From: JAFGCN01 sp964547015
Lineage (GTDB): Archaea; Aenigmatarchaeota; Aenigmatarchaeia; QMZS01
Direction: 5' to 3'
NCBI GenBank assembly: GCA_964547015.1
Contig: CAZJKT010000003.1
Coordinates: 3,049 to 67,048, forward strand
DNA length: 64,000 nt
Of the stretch, positions 15,777 through 23,168 are shown piece by piece. A program made the position numbers and the translations under genes. Each line of letters begins with the position of its first letter. Within the stretch, counting starts at the first letter, position 1. The notes under the pieces are model-generated. The model was not told the origin of the DNA and ran no database searches. It saw only the letters and a program-made list of their open reading frames with translations.

Positions 15777-16610
15777 ATGGCTGAAAGAAAAATTAAGGTG
15801 AAGGGTAAAAAAGCTGAGGCTGATAGCGGGGAAAAGCTCCAAAAAGAGCCAAAAAAGGCAATTAAGGCTAAGGAAATCAAAAATCCCGCAAAGGCAAAAA
15901 AATCCCCTAAAGAGCCGTCCAAAAAGAAAAAGATAGATATGCTTTTAGAAGAGATTGAGGAGGAAGAATCAGATAACTTTTCAAAAGAGGATGATTTGGA
16001 CGAAGAAGATGAGGATAATGCGGGAGAATGCGAAACCTTTTATGAAAAGCCTGCATGGAAGAACGAAAAAAAAGTATATTTTGGCGAGCTCGTGGAAAGC
16101 AAGGTCTATGTGTGGGGCGCTCAGGAGTCTGAAGAGATTTATGACTTGGGGTGCTTTGGCAAAATCCGCGAAGACAAGAGAAATGAGCTTTCCCTTGAAG
16201 AGGCGCTCCTTCTCCTAAAAAGAAACAAGCTCAAAGTGAAATACCAAGAGGAAGAGTTTGATGAGAAAGGCTTTTTTGGGCATGCCTGCCGTCAGGATGC
16301 GGAATTTCCCTGGAAATTTGCGGTTTATGAAGACCTTCGGGGCCGCGGGCTTCTCGTGCGAACAGGCTTCAAATTTGGAACGCATTTTAGGGTTTACGCA
16401 CGCGGGGTGAAACTTAAAAGAGGGCCAAAGAATGTTAAGGAGCACACAAAGTGGATTGTCCATGCCATTCCCGAAAATTACACCTGCTCTTTTCCCGAGC
16501 TTTCCAGAGCCGTCCGTTTGGCGCATAATATCCGGGCGAAAATGCTCTGGGCTGTTGTTGACGAGGAAGGGGATGTGACTTATTACGAAGTTTTGAGGAA
16601 GACCCCTTAG
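15777..16610 (+). CDS. endA: tRNA-splicing endonuclease EndA
   Basis: 277 aa. Residues 1-85 are a Lys-rich then acidic low-complexity extension; the rest is the EndA N-terminal plus catalytic domains (TGFKFGTHFRVY, KEHTKWIVHAIPE, VRLAHNIRAKMLWAVVD). It cuts bulge-helix-bulge introns. By my alignment to archaeal EndA from memory, the Tyr (207, FRVY) and His (223, KEH) are present, but the Lys after V-R in the usual S-V-R-K is Ala254 with Lys255 next. A Lys-rich insertion (about 211-221) separates Tyr and His. It lies about 600 nt downstream of the four-intron tRNA-Leu. Confidence 0.92.
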   Translation: MAERKIKVKGKKAEADSGEKLQKEPKKAIKAKEIKNPAKAKKSPKEPSKKKKIDMLLEEIEEEESDNFSKEDDLDEEDEDNAGECETFYEKPAWKNEKKVYFGELVESKVYVWGAQESEEIYDLGCFGKIREDKRNELSLEEALLLLKRNKLKVKYQEEEFDEKGFFGHACRQDAEFPWKFAVYEDLRGRGLLVRTGFKFGTHFRVYARGVKLKRGPKNVKEHTKWIVHAIPENYTCSFPELSRAVRLAHNIRAKMLWAVVDEEGDVTYYEVLRKTP

Positions 16611-16635
16611 GTTAAATATAGGCTTTTCTAAAGTT

Positions 16636-17157
16636 ATGGACTTTTTTGAGTTAATCTCGCAAAGGCACTCCGTGCGGAATTTTGGGCAAAAAGAGGTTGA
16701 AAAAGAGAAGCTGAACAAAATTCTTGAGGCGGCTGATATGGCGCCTTCAGCCGGGAACCTTCAGGCCTATGAGATTGTTGTTGTGTCAGACTTATATCAA
16801 AAAACTCGGCTTTGTGAGGCTTGCTTAAATCAGCAGTTTGTTGCCCAAGCCCCTGTTGTTCTTGTTTTTTGCGAGAATCGCCTAAAGTCTGAGGCCAAAT
16901 ATGGGCCGAGAGGGCATAAATTATATGCTCTTCAGGACGCCACAATCGCCTGCGCTTACGCCCAGCTTGCATGCGCGGCTCTGGGGCTCTCCTCCTGTTG
17001 GGTAGGGGCATTTAATGAGGAAATGGTCAAAAAGCTGATTGATGCGCCTGTCGGAGTGAAACCCATTGCAGTTCTTCCAATCGGCTACGCAAACGAGGAG
17101 CCGTATTTGACCCCAAGGCGGGAAATTAAGGAGTTGGCTAAAAAAGAGAGGTTTTAA
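16636..17157 (+). CDS. Nitroreductase family protein
   Basis: 173 aa FMN-dependent oxidoreductase. FELISQRHSVRNF at the N-terminus (phosphate-binding R-x-S-x-R-x-F type), APSAGNLQAYEIVVV and LGLSSCWVGAF are diagnostic. Members reduce nitroaromatics, quinones or flavins with NAD(P)H; the natural substrate is not predictable. A TATA-like box (ttaaatata, about 16612-16620) lies 20 nt before the ATG, giving it its own promoter downstream of endA. Confidence 0.9.
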   Translation: MDFFELISQRHSVRNFGQKEVEKEKLNKILEAADMAPSAGNLQAYEIVVVSDLYQKTRLCEACLNQQFVAQAPVVLVFCENRLKSEAKYGPRGHKLYALQDATIACAYAQLACAALGLSSCWVGAFNEEMVKKLIDAPVGVKPIAVLPIGYANEEPYLTPRREIKELAKKERF

Positions 17158-17163
17158 ACCAGT

Positions 17164-17607
17164 TTAGCTCTTACATCTAAGGAAAAATGCAACCCACCAC
17201 GGCCTTGAGGAATCTTTCTTGGTTGTTTTTGGGCGTTCTTCGGGGTATTTTGTTTCGTGCGGCCGCCCCCTCGAAATCAGCTCACCCCCAATCCGGGAAT
17301 ATTTGGCAAGCCCGTTTTCTTCAAGTATCATAAAATAGCGGTCTAAATCCTCAAACCGGACTTTTATATAAGGATAGTGCCGGTTGGTGAATTCCGGACT
17401 AACCTCGACAAACTCGACGTCGCCGTCTTTTAGAACTTCCAGTGCGGTCCCGTATTTTTTCCTTGTGTCCCTTGGAAGTTCCAGATAGGCCCCCGAATCA
17501 AAATAGAGTGTGTCTGTCCCGCCAGGGTTTAAACAATCCAACTTAGAAATATTGACACCATAGAGTTCTATTGCCTGAAGCAATCGTGATTGTGGATTTT
17601 CTATCAT
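17164..17607 (-). CDS. Orphan soluble protein, 147 aa
   Basis: 147 aa, not recognised. N-terminal IENPQSRLLQAIELYGVNIS and an acidic beta-rich middle (DGDVEFVEVSPEF) are followed by a basic tail. A TATA-like box (atttataaatacc, about 17621-17633) lies 15-25 nt upstream of the ATG. Convergent with the nitroreductase, 6 nt apart. Confidence 0.6.
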   Translation of the reverse strand: MIENPQSRLLQAIELYGVNISKLDCLNPGGTDTLYFDSGAYLELPRDTRKKYGTALEVLKDGDVEFVEVSPEFTNRHYPYIKVRFEDLDRYFMILEENGLAKYSRIGGELISRGRPHETKYPEERPKTTKKDSSRPWWVAFFLRCKS

Positions 17608-17732
17608 AAATTCTTTCGCAAATTTATAAATACCATTTAGAAATTAATACTCACAAAAACGATTTGAATATTCCATAAGACAAGCCTTATGTAGATCACC
17701 CTCATATAGGTCAGTATCTGAATAATTGATGA

Positions 17733-17867
17733 TTATATCTCTCTCAATTCCACCCCTTGCACAACCCTTATATTATACCCTTGCTTTTTAAAATACTTAA
17801 TTGCCCTACCAAAGCTGGCCGCATCATCCATAAATGAAAGCACATCCCGTCTGGTTTCCGGAGCCAT
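17733..17867 (-). CDS. Small putative protein, 44 aa
   Basis: ATG 17865-17867, stop TAA 17733-17735. The product starts MAPETRRDVLSFMDDAASFG and ends VVQGVELREI. A TATA-like tract (ggatttatatttc, about 17887-17899) lies upstream, shared with the divergent cbf5 promoter. It is amphipathic with no recognised family. It explains an otherwise empty 300-nt gap, but its shortness keeps confidence low. Confidence 0.4.
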   Translation of the reverse strand: MAPETRRDVLSFMDDAASFGRAIKYFKKQGYNIRVVQGVELREI

Positions 17868-17907
17868 ATTATTAAACGAAATTTTGAAATATAAATCCAA
17901 TTAACTT

Positions 17908-18678
17908 ATGCCCTCCGGACTCATTATTTTGGATAAGCCCTCCGGCCCGACAAGCTTTGACTGCGTCGAGCGGGTGGGAAAAATTTTCGGAGAGAAAAAG
18001 TGCGGCCACACCGGCACCCTTGACCCAAAGGTCACGGGCGTCCTCCTAGTTTTGGTCGGCGAGGCAAGAAAGCTTGCTCCGCTGTTTGAAGACGCTGACA
18101 AGACCTACACGGGCGTAATGCATATGCACGACAATACAACCACAGAGCAATTACGGGCGATTATCAACGATTTTACGGGCGAAATCACCCAGCTTCCGCC
18201 GCGGCGCTCAAGGGTCAAGAGAGTCGAGCGGCAGAGAACGGTTTTTGGGATGACAATCGACAAGGTTGAGGGGCAGGACATCACCATGACCATAAAGTGC
18301 GAGAGAGGGACATATATCCGAAAGCTCTTCCACGACATGGGCGAAAAATTAGGAACAGGCGCGCACATGAAATACCTGCGGCGAATCGAGGTAGAGGGGT
18401 TCACAGAAAAGGAGGCTGTTACCTTCGAGGAACTGGAAAAATCGCCTAATAATCACCTTCTGCCAAACGAGGAGATAATTCAGCGGCTGGGGATTGCAAA
18501 GCTCCTTTTGCCCCCGTCAATGGAGAAAATCGTCGCAAACGGGATGCCAATTAACCTAAATGAGCCTGAATCGTTCAAGGAGGGGGAAAAAGTCGGGGTC
18601 TTTATTGAGGGGAGGCTTCGCGCAATAGGGACAAAAATTGAGGGAAAAGTCAAGATTGAGCGCGGGATTCTGCCTTAA
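17908..18678 (+). CDS. cbf5: tRNA/rRNA pseudouridine synthase Cbf5
   Basis: 256 aa. TruB/Cbf5 catalytic motif GHTGTLDPKVTGVL with catalytic Asp39; RGTYIRKLFHDMG and a C-terminal PUA domain (IVANGMPIN onward) are present. Cbf5 is the H/ACA guide-RNA pseudouridylase and also makes tRNA Psi55. It is clearly shorter than usual archaeal Cbf5 (about 330 aa): the 40-50-residue N-terminal extension before the LDKPSGPTS motif is absent, and no in-frame start upstream would restore it. Confidence 0.93.
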   Translation: MPSGLIILDKPSGPTSFDCVERVGKIFGEKKCGHTGTLDPKVTGVLLVLVGEARKLAPLFEDADKTYTGVMHMHDNTTTEQLRAIINDFTGEITQLPPRRSRVKRVERQRTVFGMTIDKVEGQDITMTIKCERGTYIRKLFHDMGEKLGTGAHMKYLRRIEVEGFTEKEAVTFEELEKSPNNHLLPNEEIIQRLGIAKLLLPPSMEKIVANGMPINLNEPESFKEGEKVGVFIEGRLRAIGTKIEGKVKIERGILP

Positions 18679-18753
18679 TGGGAATATTTGAGGGCAAATG
18701 AAAATCAAAGGCATAGGACTTAAACCAGATAATATGGGAGTTATTGGGTAAGT

Positions 18754-18909
18754 TTAGAGAAGAAACCGAACAGCAATTAATCCGATGCAAATAAGAAAGC
18801 CTACCGTCAGCACAACTTCGGGGCGAAAATTTATCCCCTGCTCAATCTCATCACTATAATTTATGAGCCCTGCCGTTGTCTGCGGCATCCTTCTTTTCTC
18901 CTTTGCCAT
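18754..18909 (-). CDS. secG: Preprotein translocase subunit Sec61-beta (SecG)
   Basis: 51 aa from ATG 18907-18909, preceded by a TATA-like box (aatatatagt); the longer frame upstream is rejected. The pattern is archaeal Sec61-beta: a short basic N-terminus, MPQTTAGLINYSDE (P-x-T-x-A-G-L-I), a G-I-x-x-x-P-x-x-V motif (GINFRPEVVL) and one C-terminal membrane helix. It joins SecY (also in this window) in the translocon. Confidence 0.85.
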   Translation of the reverse strand: MAKEKRRMPQTTAGLINYSDEIEQGINFRPEVVLTVGFLICIGLIAVRFLL

Positions 18910-18932
18910 ACTATATATTACTTTTAAAATAA

Positions 18933-19342
18933 TGCAGGAGGGCGGATTTTCGATTTTAGCCAAATTAGCTGTGATATCCCGCGAAGCGGAATGGTTTTTC
19001 TTTGGGGTGTCGGACTTTCTTTTTCTAAAAGAACGTCTGACTTCGAACCGCCGAACCCACTAAGAGACTGGATTGCTCATCTCCAAAAGATTTTCTTTTG
19101 GGGGTGTCGGACCTTTTCTTCTTAAGAAAAGGGCTGACCTTGAGTCCAGCGCCTTTCTCCAGTCTTGAGTTTGGCCCCTATGCAATATCCGCCCGTTCGC
19201 GAAGCGAACGTTGTATGCGAAAATTGTTTTCTTTTGGGGTTATTAGACCTCCATCATTTGCGAAGCAAATGGTGGCGCCGTTCCCTGTGAACGCGCGTTG
19301 CATCTCGCTGATGAAGAGATGACCAGACTTGGCTACTCCTGC
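18933..19342 (-). tRNA. tRNA-Leu(CAA) with three introns
   Basis: On the minus strand, exons assemble to 86 nt. Acceptor GCAGGAG/CUCCUGC plus A73; D stem GCC/GGC; anticodon stem CUGGA/UCCAG with loop C-U-CAA-G..A; variable arm 19053-19067 uninterrupted; T stem GGCGG/CCGCC. Introns: D loop 19156-19319 (164 nt), anticodon loop 37/38 at 19074-19138 (65 nt), T loop about 18948-19042 (95 nt). D- and T-loop cut sites are ambiguous by a few bases. The D-loop intron holds two hairpins, one cgttcgc-gaa-gcgaacg. Confidence 0.87.
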
Positions 19343-19492
19343 ATAACCTAAATCGCCATAATTCTTAAAAATAGGATTCTGCATTTGCCGGATTCTAAAA
19401 GCCCTAATATAATTCTTAAGGCGCATTTAGAGCAACCCGACAAGAAAATAAATATTTTTATCCCCTAAAACAAGCTTATCATTTAGATAGAT

Positions 19493-19891
19493 CTACCTCT
19501 TGCTTCTCTGTTTGTGCCTTCGAGGGCCTTTTTTGGACCTTGACGGCTTGTGCGGCTCAGTTCTCCTAACATCCTGAACTATGAGGTGGCGATCGTACTC
19601 TAAAAAAGACTTTTTTAAGTCATCTCCTTTAAGCTTGACAAGCGCTTTTGCTATTCCCTGCGCCGAAGCTTCTGCCTGGGCCATAAACCCGCCCCCACTT
19701 GCATTAATCTTTATATCATACGCATCTTCGCCGGACACAATAAGAGGCTCTAAAACCTTTAGCTGCACAATCTTAGGATAAACCTCAAGCGGCTTTCCGT
19801 TAATAATAATTCTCTTTTCTCCCGAGGTAAGCCTGACTCTTGAAACTGCCCTTTTTCGCTTTCCGGTGGTAAGCTTAATCTTATTGTCCAT
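19493..19891 (-). CDS. rps9: Small ribosomal subunit protein uS9
   Basis: 132 aa from the ATG at 19889-19891. TTGKRKRAVSRVRL and the basic C-terminal GPRRHKQRSKR tail, which reaches the decoding centre, identify uS9. The start overlaps the last codons of rpl13 by 11 nt, indicating translational coupling in the conserved L13-S9 pair. Confidence 0.96.
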   Translation of the reverse strand: MDNKIKLTTGKRKRAVSRVRLTSGEKRIIINGKPLEVYPKIVQLKVLEPLIVSGEDAYDIKINASGGGFMAQAEASAQGIAKALVKLKGDDLKKSFLEYDRHLIVQDVRRTEPHKPSRSKKGPRRHKQRSKR

Positions 19892-20300
19892 AATCATACC
19901 CCAAATATTTACTTACTTCCCCTACAAAAATAAAGCCGCAGTTTGTGTCCTTTGCCTGTTTTCCTACCTTTTCTGCCTTTTTGCCCTGAAGGCTTTCCGG
20001 GACTCCGACATAGGTTTTAACCCTTTCAAATGCCGCTTTGCCTTCCGGGCTTTTATAGCCAACCATTCCTCTGACGGCCCTTCTTACAATCTTTTCGGGA
20101 GTTCTTGGGAAAAATGGGCCTTTAAAAGGATGGCCTCTCTGCCTTCTTTCAAGGTATCTCTTCAGCACAACCTCTCTTTTGCCGGTTATAATTGCCTTCT
20201 CGGAATTGACCACAACGACTTCCTCGCCGTTTCTTGCGAGTTTTGCGACCTCCACAGCCATCCTTCCCAAAATGCAGCCTTCTGCATCCACAACTCTCAT
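19881..20300 (-). CDS. rpl13: Large ribosomal subunit protein uL13
   Basis: 139 aa. VVDAEGCILGRMAVEVAKL and RRAVRGMVGYKSPEGKAAF are typical archaeal uL13. It leads the L13-S9 operon. In many archaea rpoN follows S9 on the same strand; here rpoN is divergent, 132 nt away. Confidence 0.96.
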   Translation of the reverse strand: MRVVDAEGCILGRMAVEVAKLARNGEEVVVVNSEKAIITGKREVVLKRYLERRQRGHPFKGPFFPRTPEKIVRRAVRGMVGYKSPEGKAAFERVKTYVGVPESLQGKKAEKVGKQAKDTNCGFIFVGEVSKYLGYDYGQ

Positions 20301-20432
20301 TTGTTAATATAGGGAAAAAGTTTTAATTTAACCCTCACTATTCTGCAAAGCAACAACTTCTGCCAAAAAAGCAGGTTATATTATTATTCAGCCCGAAAAA
20401 GCCGCATTTAAAATATTTTAGCTAATGAATAT

Positions 20433-20627
20433 ATGATAATTCCAGTAAGATGCTTTACTTGCGGCAAAGTGATAGGACATCTTTGGGCAGAGTACCAAAA
20501 GAAAATTGAGGCGGGAGAAGAGCCCGCAAAAGCTATGGATTCTCTCGGCATTACGAGATACTGTTGCAGGACGACTTTCCTTACTCATTCGGACAATATT
20601 AAGGAAATTGCCCGATTTAAAGTATAA
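20433..20627 (+). CDS. rpoN: DNA-directed RNA polymerase subunit Rpo10 (Rpb10)
   Basis: 64 aa, exact family size. MIIPVRCFTCGKVIGHLW and RYCC supply the four zinc-binding cysteines; it bridges Rpo3 and the large subunit. The stop overlaps the ATG of the thioredoxin gene by one base (TAATG), so these are cotranscribed. A TATA-like box (taaaatatttta) lies about 20 nt upstream. Confidence 0.96.
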   Translation: MIIPVRCFTCGKVIGHLWAEYQKKIEAGEEPAKAMDSLGITRYCCRTTFLTHSDNIKEIARFKV

Positions 20628-20938
20628 TGGTCAGGCAAATCTCAGATGAGGATTTTGGCGAATTTGTCAGTGAAGGGGTTGTGGCGGTGGACTGTTATGC
20701 TGAATGGTGCCCTCCCTGCAAAATGCTGGCTCCCGTCCTAGAAAAGCTCTCAGAAGAGCTTACCGACATTAAATTCGGCAAAATAAATACTGATGAGAAC
20801 CCAAAAACTGCAGAAAAGTTTGAAATCCGTTCAATTCCAAACATTCTGGTATTCAAGGACGGAAGAGTGGTTGAGCAAATCATAGGCTTTTACCCTGAAG
20901 AGGCTCTTAGGGCTAAATTTGAGGCTATTTTGGGGTAA
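20627..20938 (+). CDS. trxA: Thioredoxin
   Basis: 103 aa, a standard thioredoxin. The active site is WCPPC (WCGPC variant, residues about 27-31) and the cis-Pro loop is IRSIPNILVFKDG. It should reduce protein disulfides in the cytoplasm. Translation is coupled to rpoN. Electron donors could be the TrxB-like reductase at 40480-41487 or the FTR-like protein at 8239-8514. Confidence 0.94.
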   Translation: MVRQISDEDFGEFVSEGVVAVDCYAEWCPPCKMLAPVLEKLSEELTDIKFGKINTDENPKTAEKFEIRSIPNILVFKDGRVVEQIIGFYPEEALRAKFEAILG

Positions 20939-20984
20939 GAGCCCCTACTAAGTCCGCTTAGTTAGCGGTAATGTTGCAGGCAAT

Positions 20985-21153
20985 TACTTAGCTAAATATG
21001 CAAAAACTCCTGATTTTTTGAAAAGTGTTTCTTTTGGTGGCGTCAAATCTTTCAGGGTACCGAGCCAACATCCCATAAGAAAAAGCGCCAGCCTTTTCGA
21101 AAAATGGTTTTCTTTTTGGGTAGAGACTTTTTCTTTTTCAAAAGAAAAAGGTT
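20985..21153 (-). other. tRNA-intron-like element abutting the secY stop codon
   Basis: Directly after the secY stop, the minus strand reads ttcgaatag followed by a pyrimidine/purine hairpin (cctttttctttt...aaaaagaaaaag), then tctctaccc and aaaaagaaaacca. This matches the 5' half of the 95-nt T-loop introns of the three tRNAs in order and spacing. The same strand near 20993-21003 has atttagctaag, like the introns' 3' block. No tRNA exons flank it. Right border uncertain. It could be an intron relic, a transposed intron or a secY 3' RNA structure. Confidence 0.4.
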
Positions 21154-22530
21154 CTATTCGAAGAATCTCCTTACCATAGGGTTCATATCCTCCATATATT
21201 GCTGGCCAATCCTCTCATAGAAGTTATAGAGTATCATTACCGTAAGAAGAATGCCTGTTCCTGTGCCTACGGCCCCGGTAAGGTCTGCTACAGCCGCCAA
21301 AAGCCCGACAGCAAGCCCGCCCATGATGGCCAGAGGATAGATATATTTGCTTAGCACCTTTACAAGAATTCTCTTATCTTTCCTAAAGCCCGGAATCTGC
21401 ATCCCCACAGAAGATATCTGCTCTGCTACCGCCGCGGGGCCCATATTCGTAGTTTCCACCCAGAAATATGAGAATACTACACAAAGAAGCATTAAAAATA
21501 CCGTGTAGGTTGTTGCCCTATAATACTCTGAAGTTACAACCTCCTCTCCGGAAAGAACCCTTGGCAAAAGATTATGAGGGGCTGAAAGATAGTAGGCCGC
21601 GCCGCTAAGTGGTTGTCCGTTCTCATCAAATGTCCCAAATACAGATATCCCGCGGGAATCCATGATTGAGCCCATCATTGTCACATTAATTAAAAGCGCG
21701 GCCGCAAGGATTACCGGCATGTTTGAAGTGTAGAAGAAATTCAAAGGCCACCTCCTGCCAAATCCCCTGACCTGAGAGAATGCCAGCGGGATTTCTACTT
21801 TAATTGACTGGGCAAAAATGCATATCGCAAACACAGCCAAAGTCGCTATAATTATTGTTAGGGAAAGTATCACAAGGCTTGCATTAGCGGAGAAAAACCC
21901 CTGAAACACGCTTAGTACTGCCCCTGCGCACTGTCCGCCTCCGGTTATGCTGCAAAGCCCCCCGTCAGCGGACAAGGGTGAAAAAAGCCTTACAAAAATG
22001 GTTTTGGCAACGCCTGCGGCAATAAAGAGTGAAACGCCCGGGCCAAGCCCCCATTTTGTGCTGATTTCATCCAAAAACAAAATCATAAGGCCGCCAAGAG
22101 CAATCTGAAGGCCTACTAATGGGATTAAAGCTGAAGTCTCAGCCCTAACCGCCCCAAAAAGGACAAATGCAAAGCCCTCAACAAAACACAGGATTATTGC
22201 AAGGGTTTTTTGCGTCCCCTGAAATTTTATTCTTCCTTCCTTGGTGTTTAGGTTCCAGGATAGGATTTTAGCCCCTACAAGCACCTGAAGGAGAATGGAG
22301 GAGGTAACAATCGGGCCGATTCCTAAGGTCCCAAGTGTTCCGAATTCAGAGCCTAAAAGAACAGAAATATTGCGGAAATAATCAAAGCTTTGGGCGGCTA
22401 TGCCGTAAATAGGGGTTTCGCCCATTGTGTAGAATAAAAGAAGGATTGCCACAGTCCATTTTAGCCTTTGCTTAAAGTCAAGCCTTGATTTGGGCTTAAC
22501 AACGCCGGGCAGTTTTGAAAATAGGTTCAT
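21154..22530 (-). CDS. secY: Preprotein translocase subunit SecY (Sec61-alpha)
   Basis: 458 aa with ten predicted membrane helices, the protein-conducting channel. GTLGIGPIVTSSILLQ and the late cytosolic region QISSVGMQIPGFRKDKRILVKVLSKY are characteristic of archaeal SecY, and the C-terminus PMVRRFFE is a normal end. It lies 124 nt after rpl15, as in the spc cluster. An A/T box just upstream suggests its own promoter. Confidence 0.96.
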   Translation of the reverse strand: MNLFSKLPGVVKPKSRLDFKQRLKWTVAILLLFYTMGETPIYGIAAQSFDYFRNISVLLGSEFGTLGTLGIGPIVTSSILLQVLVGAKILSWNLNTKEGRIKFQGTQKTLAIILCFVEGFAFVLFGAVRAETSALIPLVGLQIALGGLMILFLDEISTKWGLGPGVSLFIAAGVAKTIFVRLFSPLSADGGLCSITGGGQCAGAVLSVFQGFFSANASLVILSLTIIIATLAVFAICIFAQSIKVEIPLAFSQVRGFGRRWPLNFFYTSNMPVILAAALLINVTMMGSIMDSRGISVFGTFDENGQPLSGAAYYLSAPHNLLPRVLSGEEVVTSEYYRATTYTVFLMLLCVVFSYFWVETTNMGPAAVAEQISSVGMQIPGFRKDKRILVKVLSKYIYPLAIMGGLAVGLLAAVADLTGAVGTGTGILLTVMILYNFYERIGQQYMEDMNPMVRRFFE

Positions 22531-22654
22531 TAATTTAGTTCAATTAAAATAATAATTGTTGTCTCTGGATTTTAGCGCCAAGTATATATAGGTTTATAAG
22601 CTCTTCCCAAAATCCAAATAGAAATAAGGCAGTTAGATGCAAATTTCTGAATAA

Positions 22655-23044
22655 CTAAGCCTCAACCAACTCGCATCCTGCGGCTTTGAGCTTTTCCCCG
22701 GCCGATTTGCTCCATTTTGAAACAGTAATTTTCGCCTTAAAATTTGCTTCCCCGTCCCCAAGAAGCTTATCTATGCCCATTTGGGAAAGGTTTACCTCCT
22801 TTTTTTTCTCTTTTTCAAGGATTGCCGCAAGCCCGCTGATATTTATGGAATTAAGGGTTTTCTTCTTCTTGAGCTTTGTGTGGTCAAAGTGGTCAGGGAA
22901 ATACTTGAGTATCTTCTGCATTTTATGGCCCTTTGAGCCTGAGAAGCCTACACCTCCCCTTGAGCCCTTGCCTCTGTGCTTTTTTTTCATCCCCCATCCG
23001 TGGGTATTTGAGCCCCGCATTTTCTTTGTGGTTGTCTTTCCCAT
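22655..23044 (-). CDS. rpl15: Large ribosomal subunit protein uL15
   Basis: 129 aa from ATG 23042-23044; an upstream extension of the frame is non-conserved and rejected. MRGSNTHGWGMKKKHRGKGS and GGVGFSGSKGHK are the archaeal uL15 signature, and the C-terminus AAGCELVEA fits. It precedes secY, the classical arrangement at the end of the spc ribosomal operon, though the rest of that operon is absent here. Confidence 0.95.
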   Translation of the reverse strand: MGKTTTKKMRGSNTHGWGMKKKHRGKGSRGGVGFSGSKGHKMQKILKYFPDHFDHTKLKKKKTLNSINISGLAAILEKEKKKEVNLSQMGIDKLLGDGEANFKAKITVSKWSKSAGEKLKAAGCELVEA

Positions 23045-23168
23045 AATAGGGCATGTAAGAAATAAATTTGGAGCCATACATATTGATTTCCCGCAAAGTG
23101 GGCGGGTATCCCTAAAAGAGGCAACTGCGGTTAACGGCAAGGCAAGAATTCCCAAAAAATGTCAAGAA

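Noticed and set aside
19178..19426. 82-aa minus-strand open frame at the tRNA-Leu(CAA) 5' end
   Set aside because: Same reason: the tRNA D-loop intron and exon account for the sequence.
20941..21153. A fourth intron-bearing tRNA in the gap after thioredoxin
   Set aside because: The intron-like blocks are there, but I could not find acceptor, D or T stems on either strand; the ttcga entry string belongs to secY codons.
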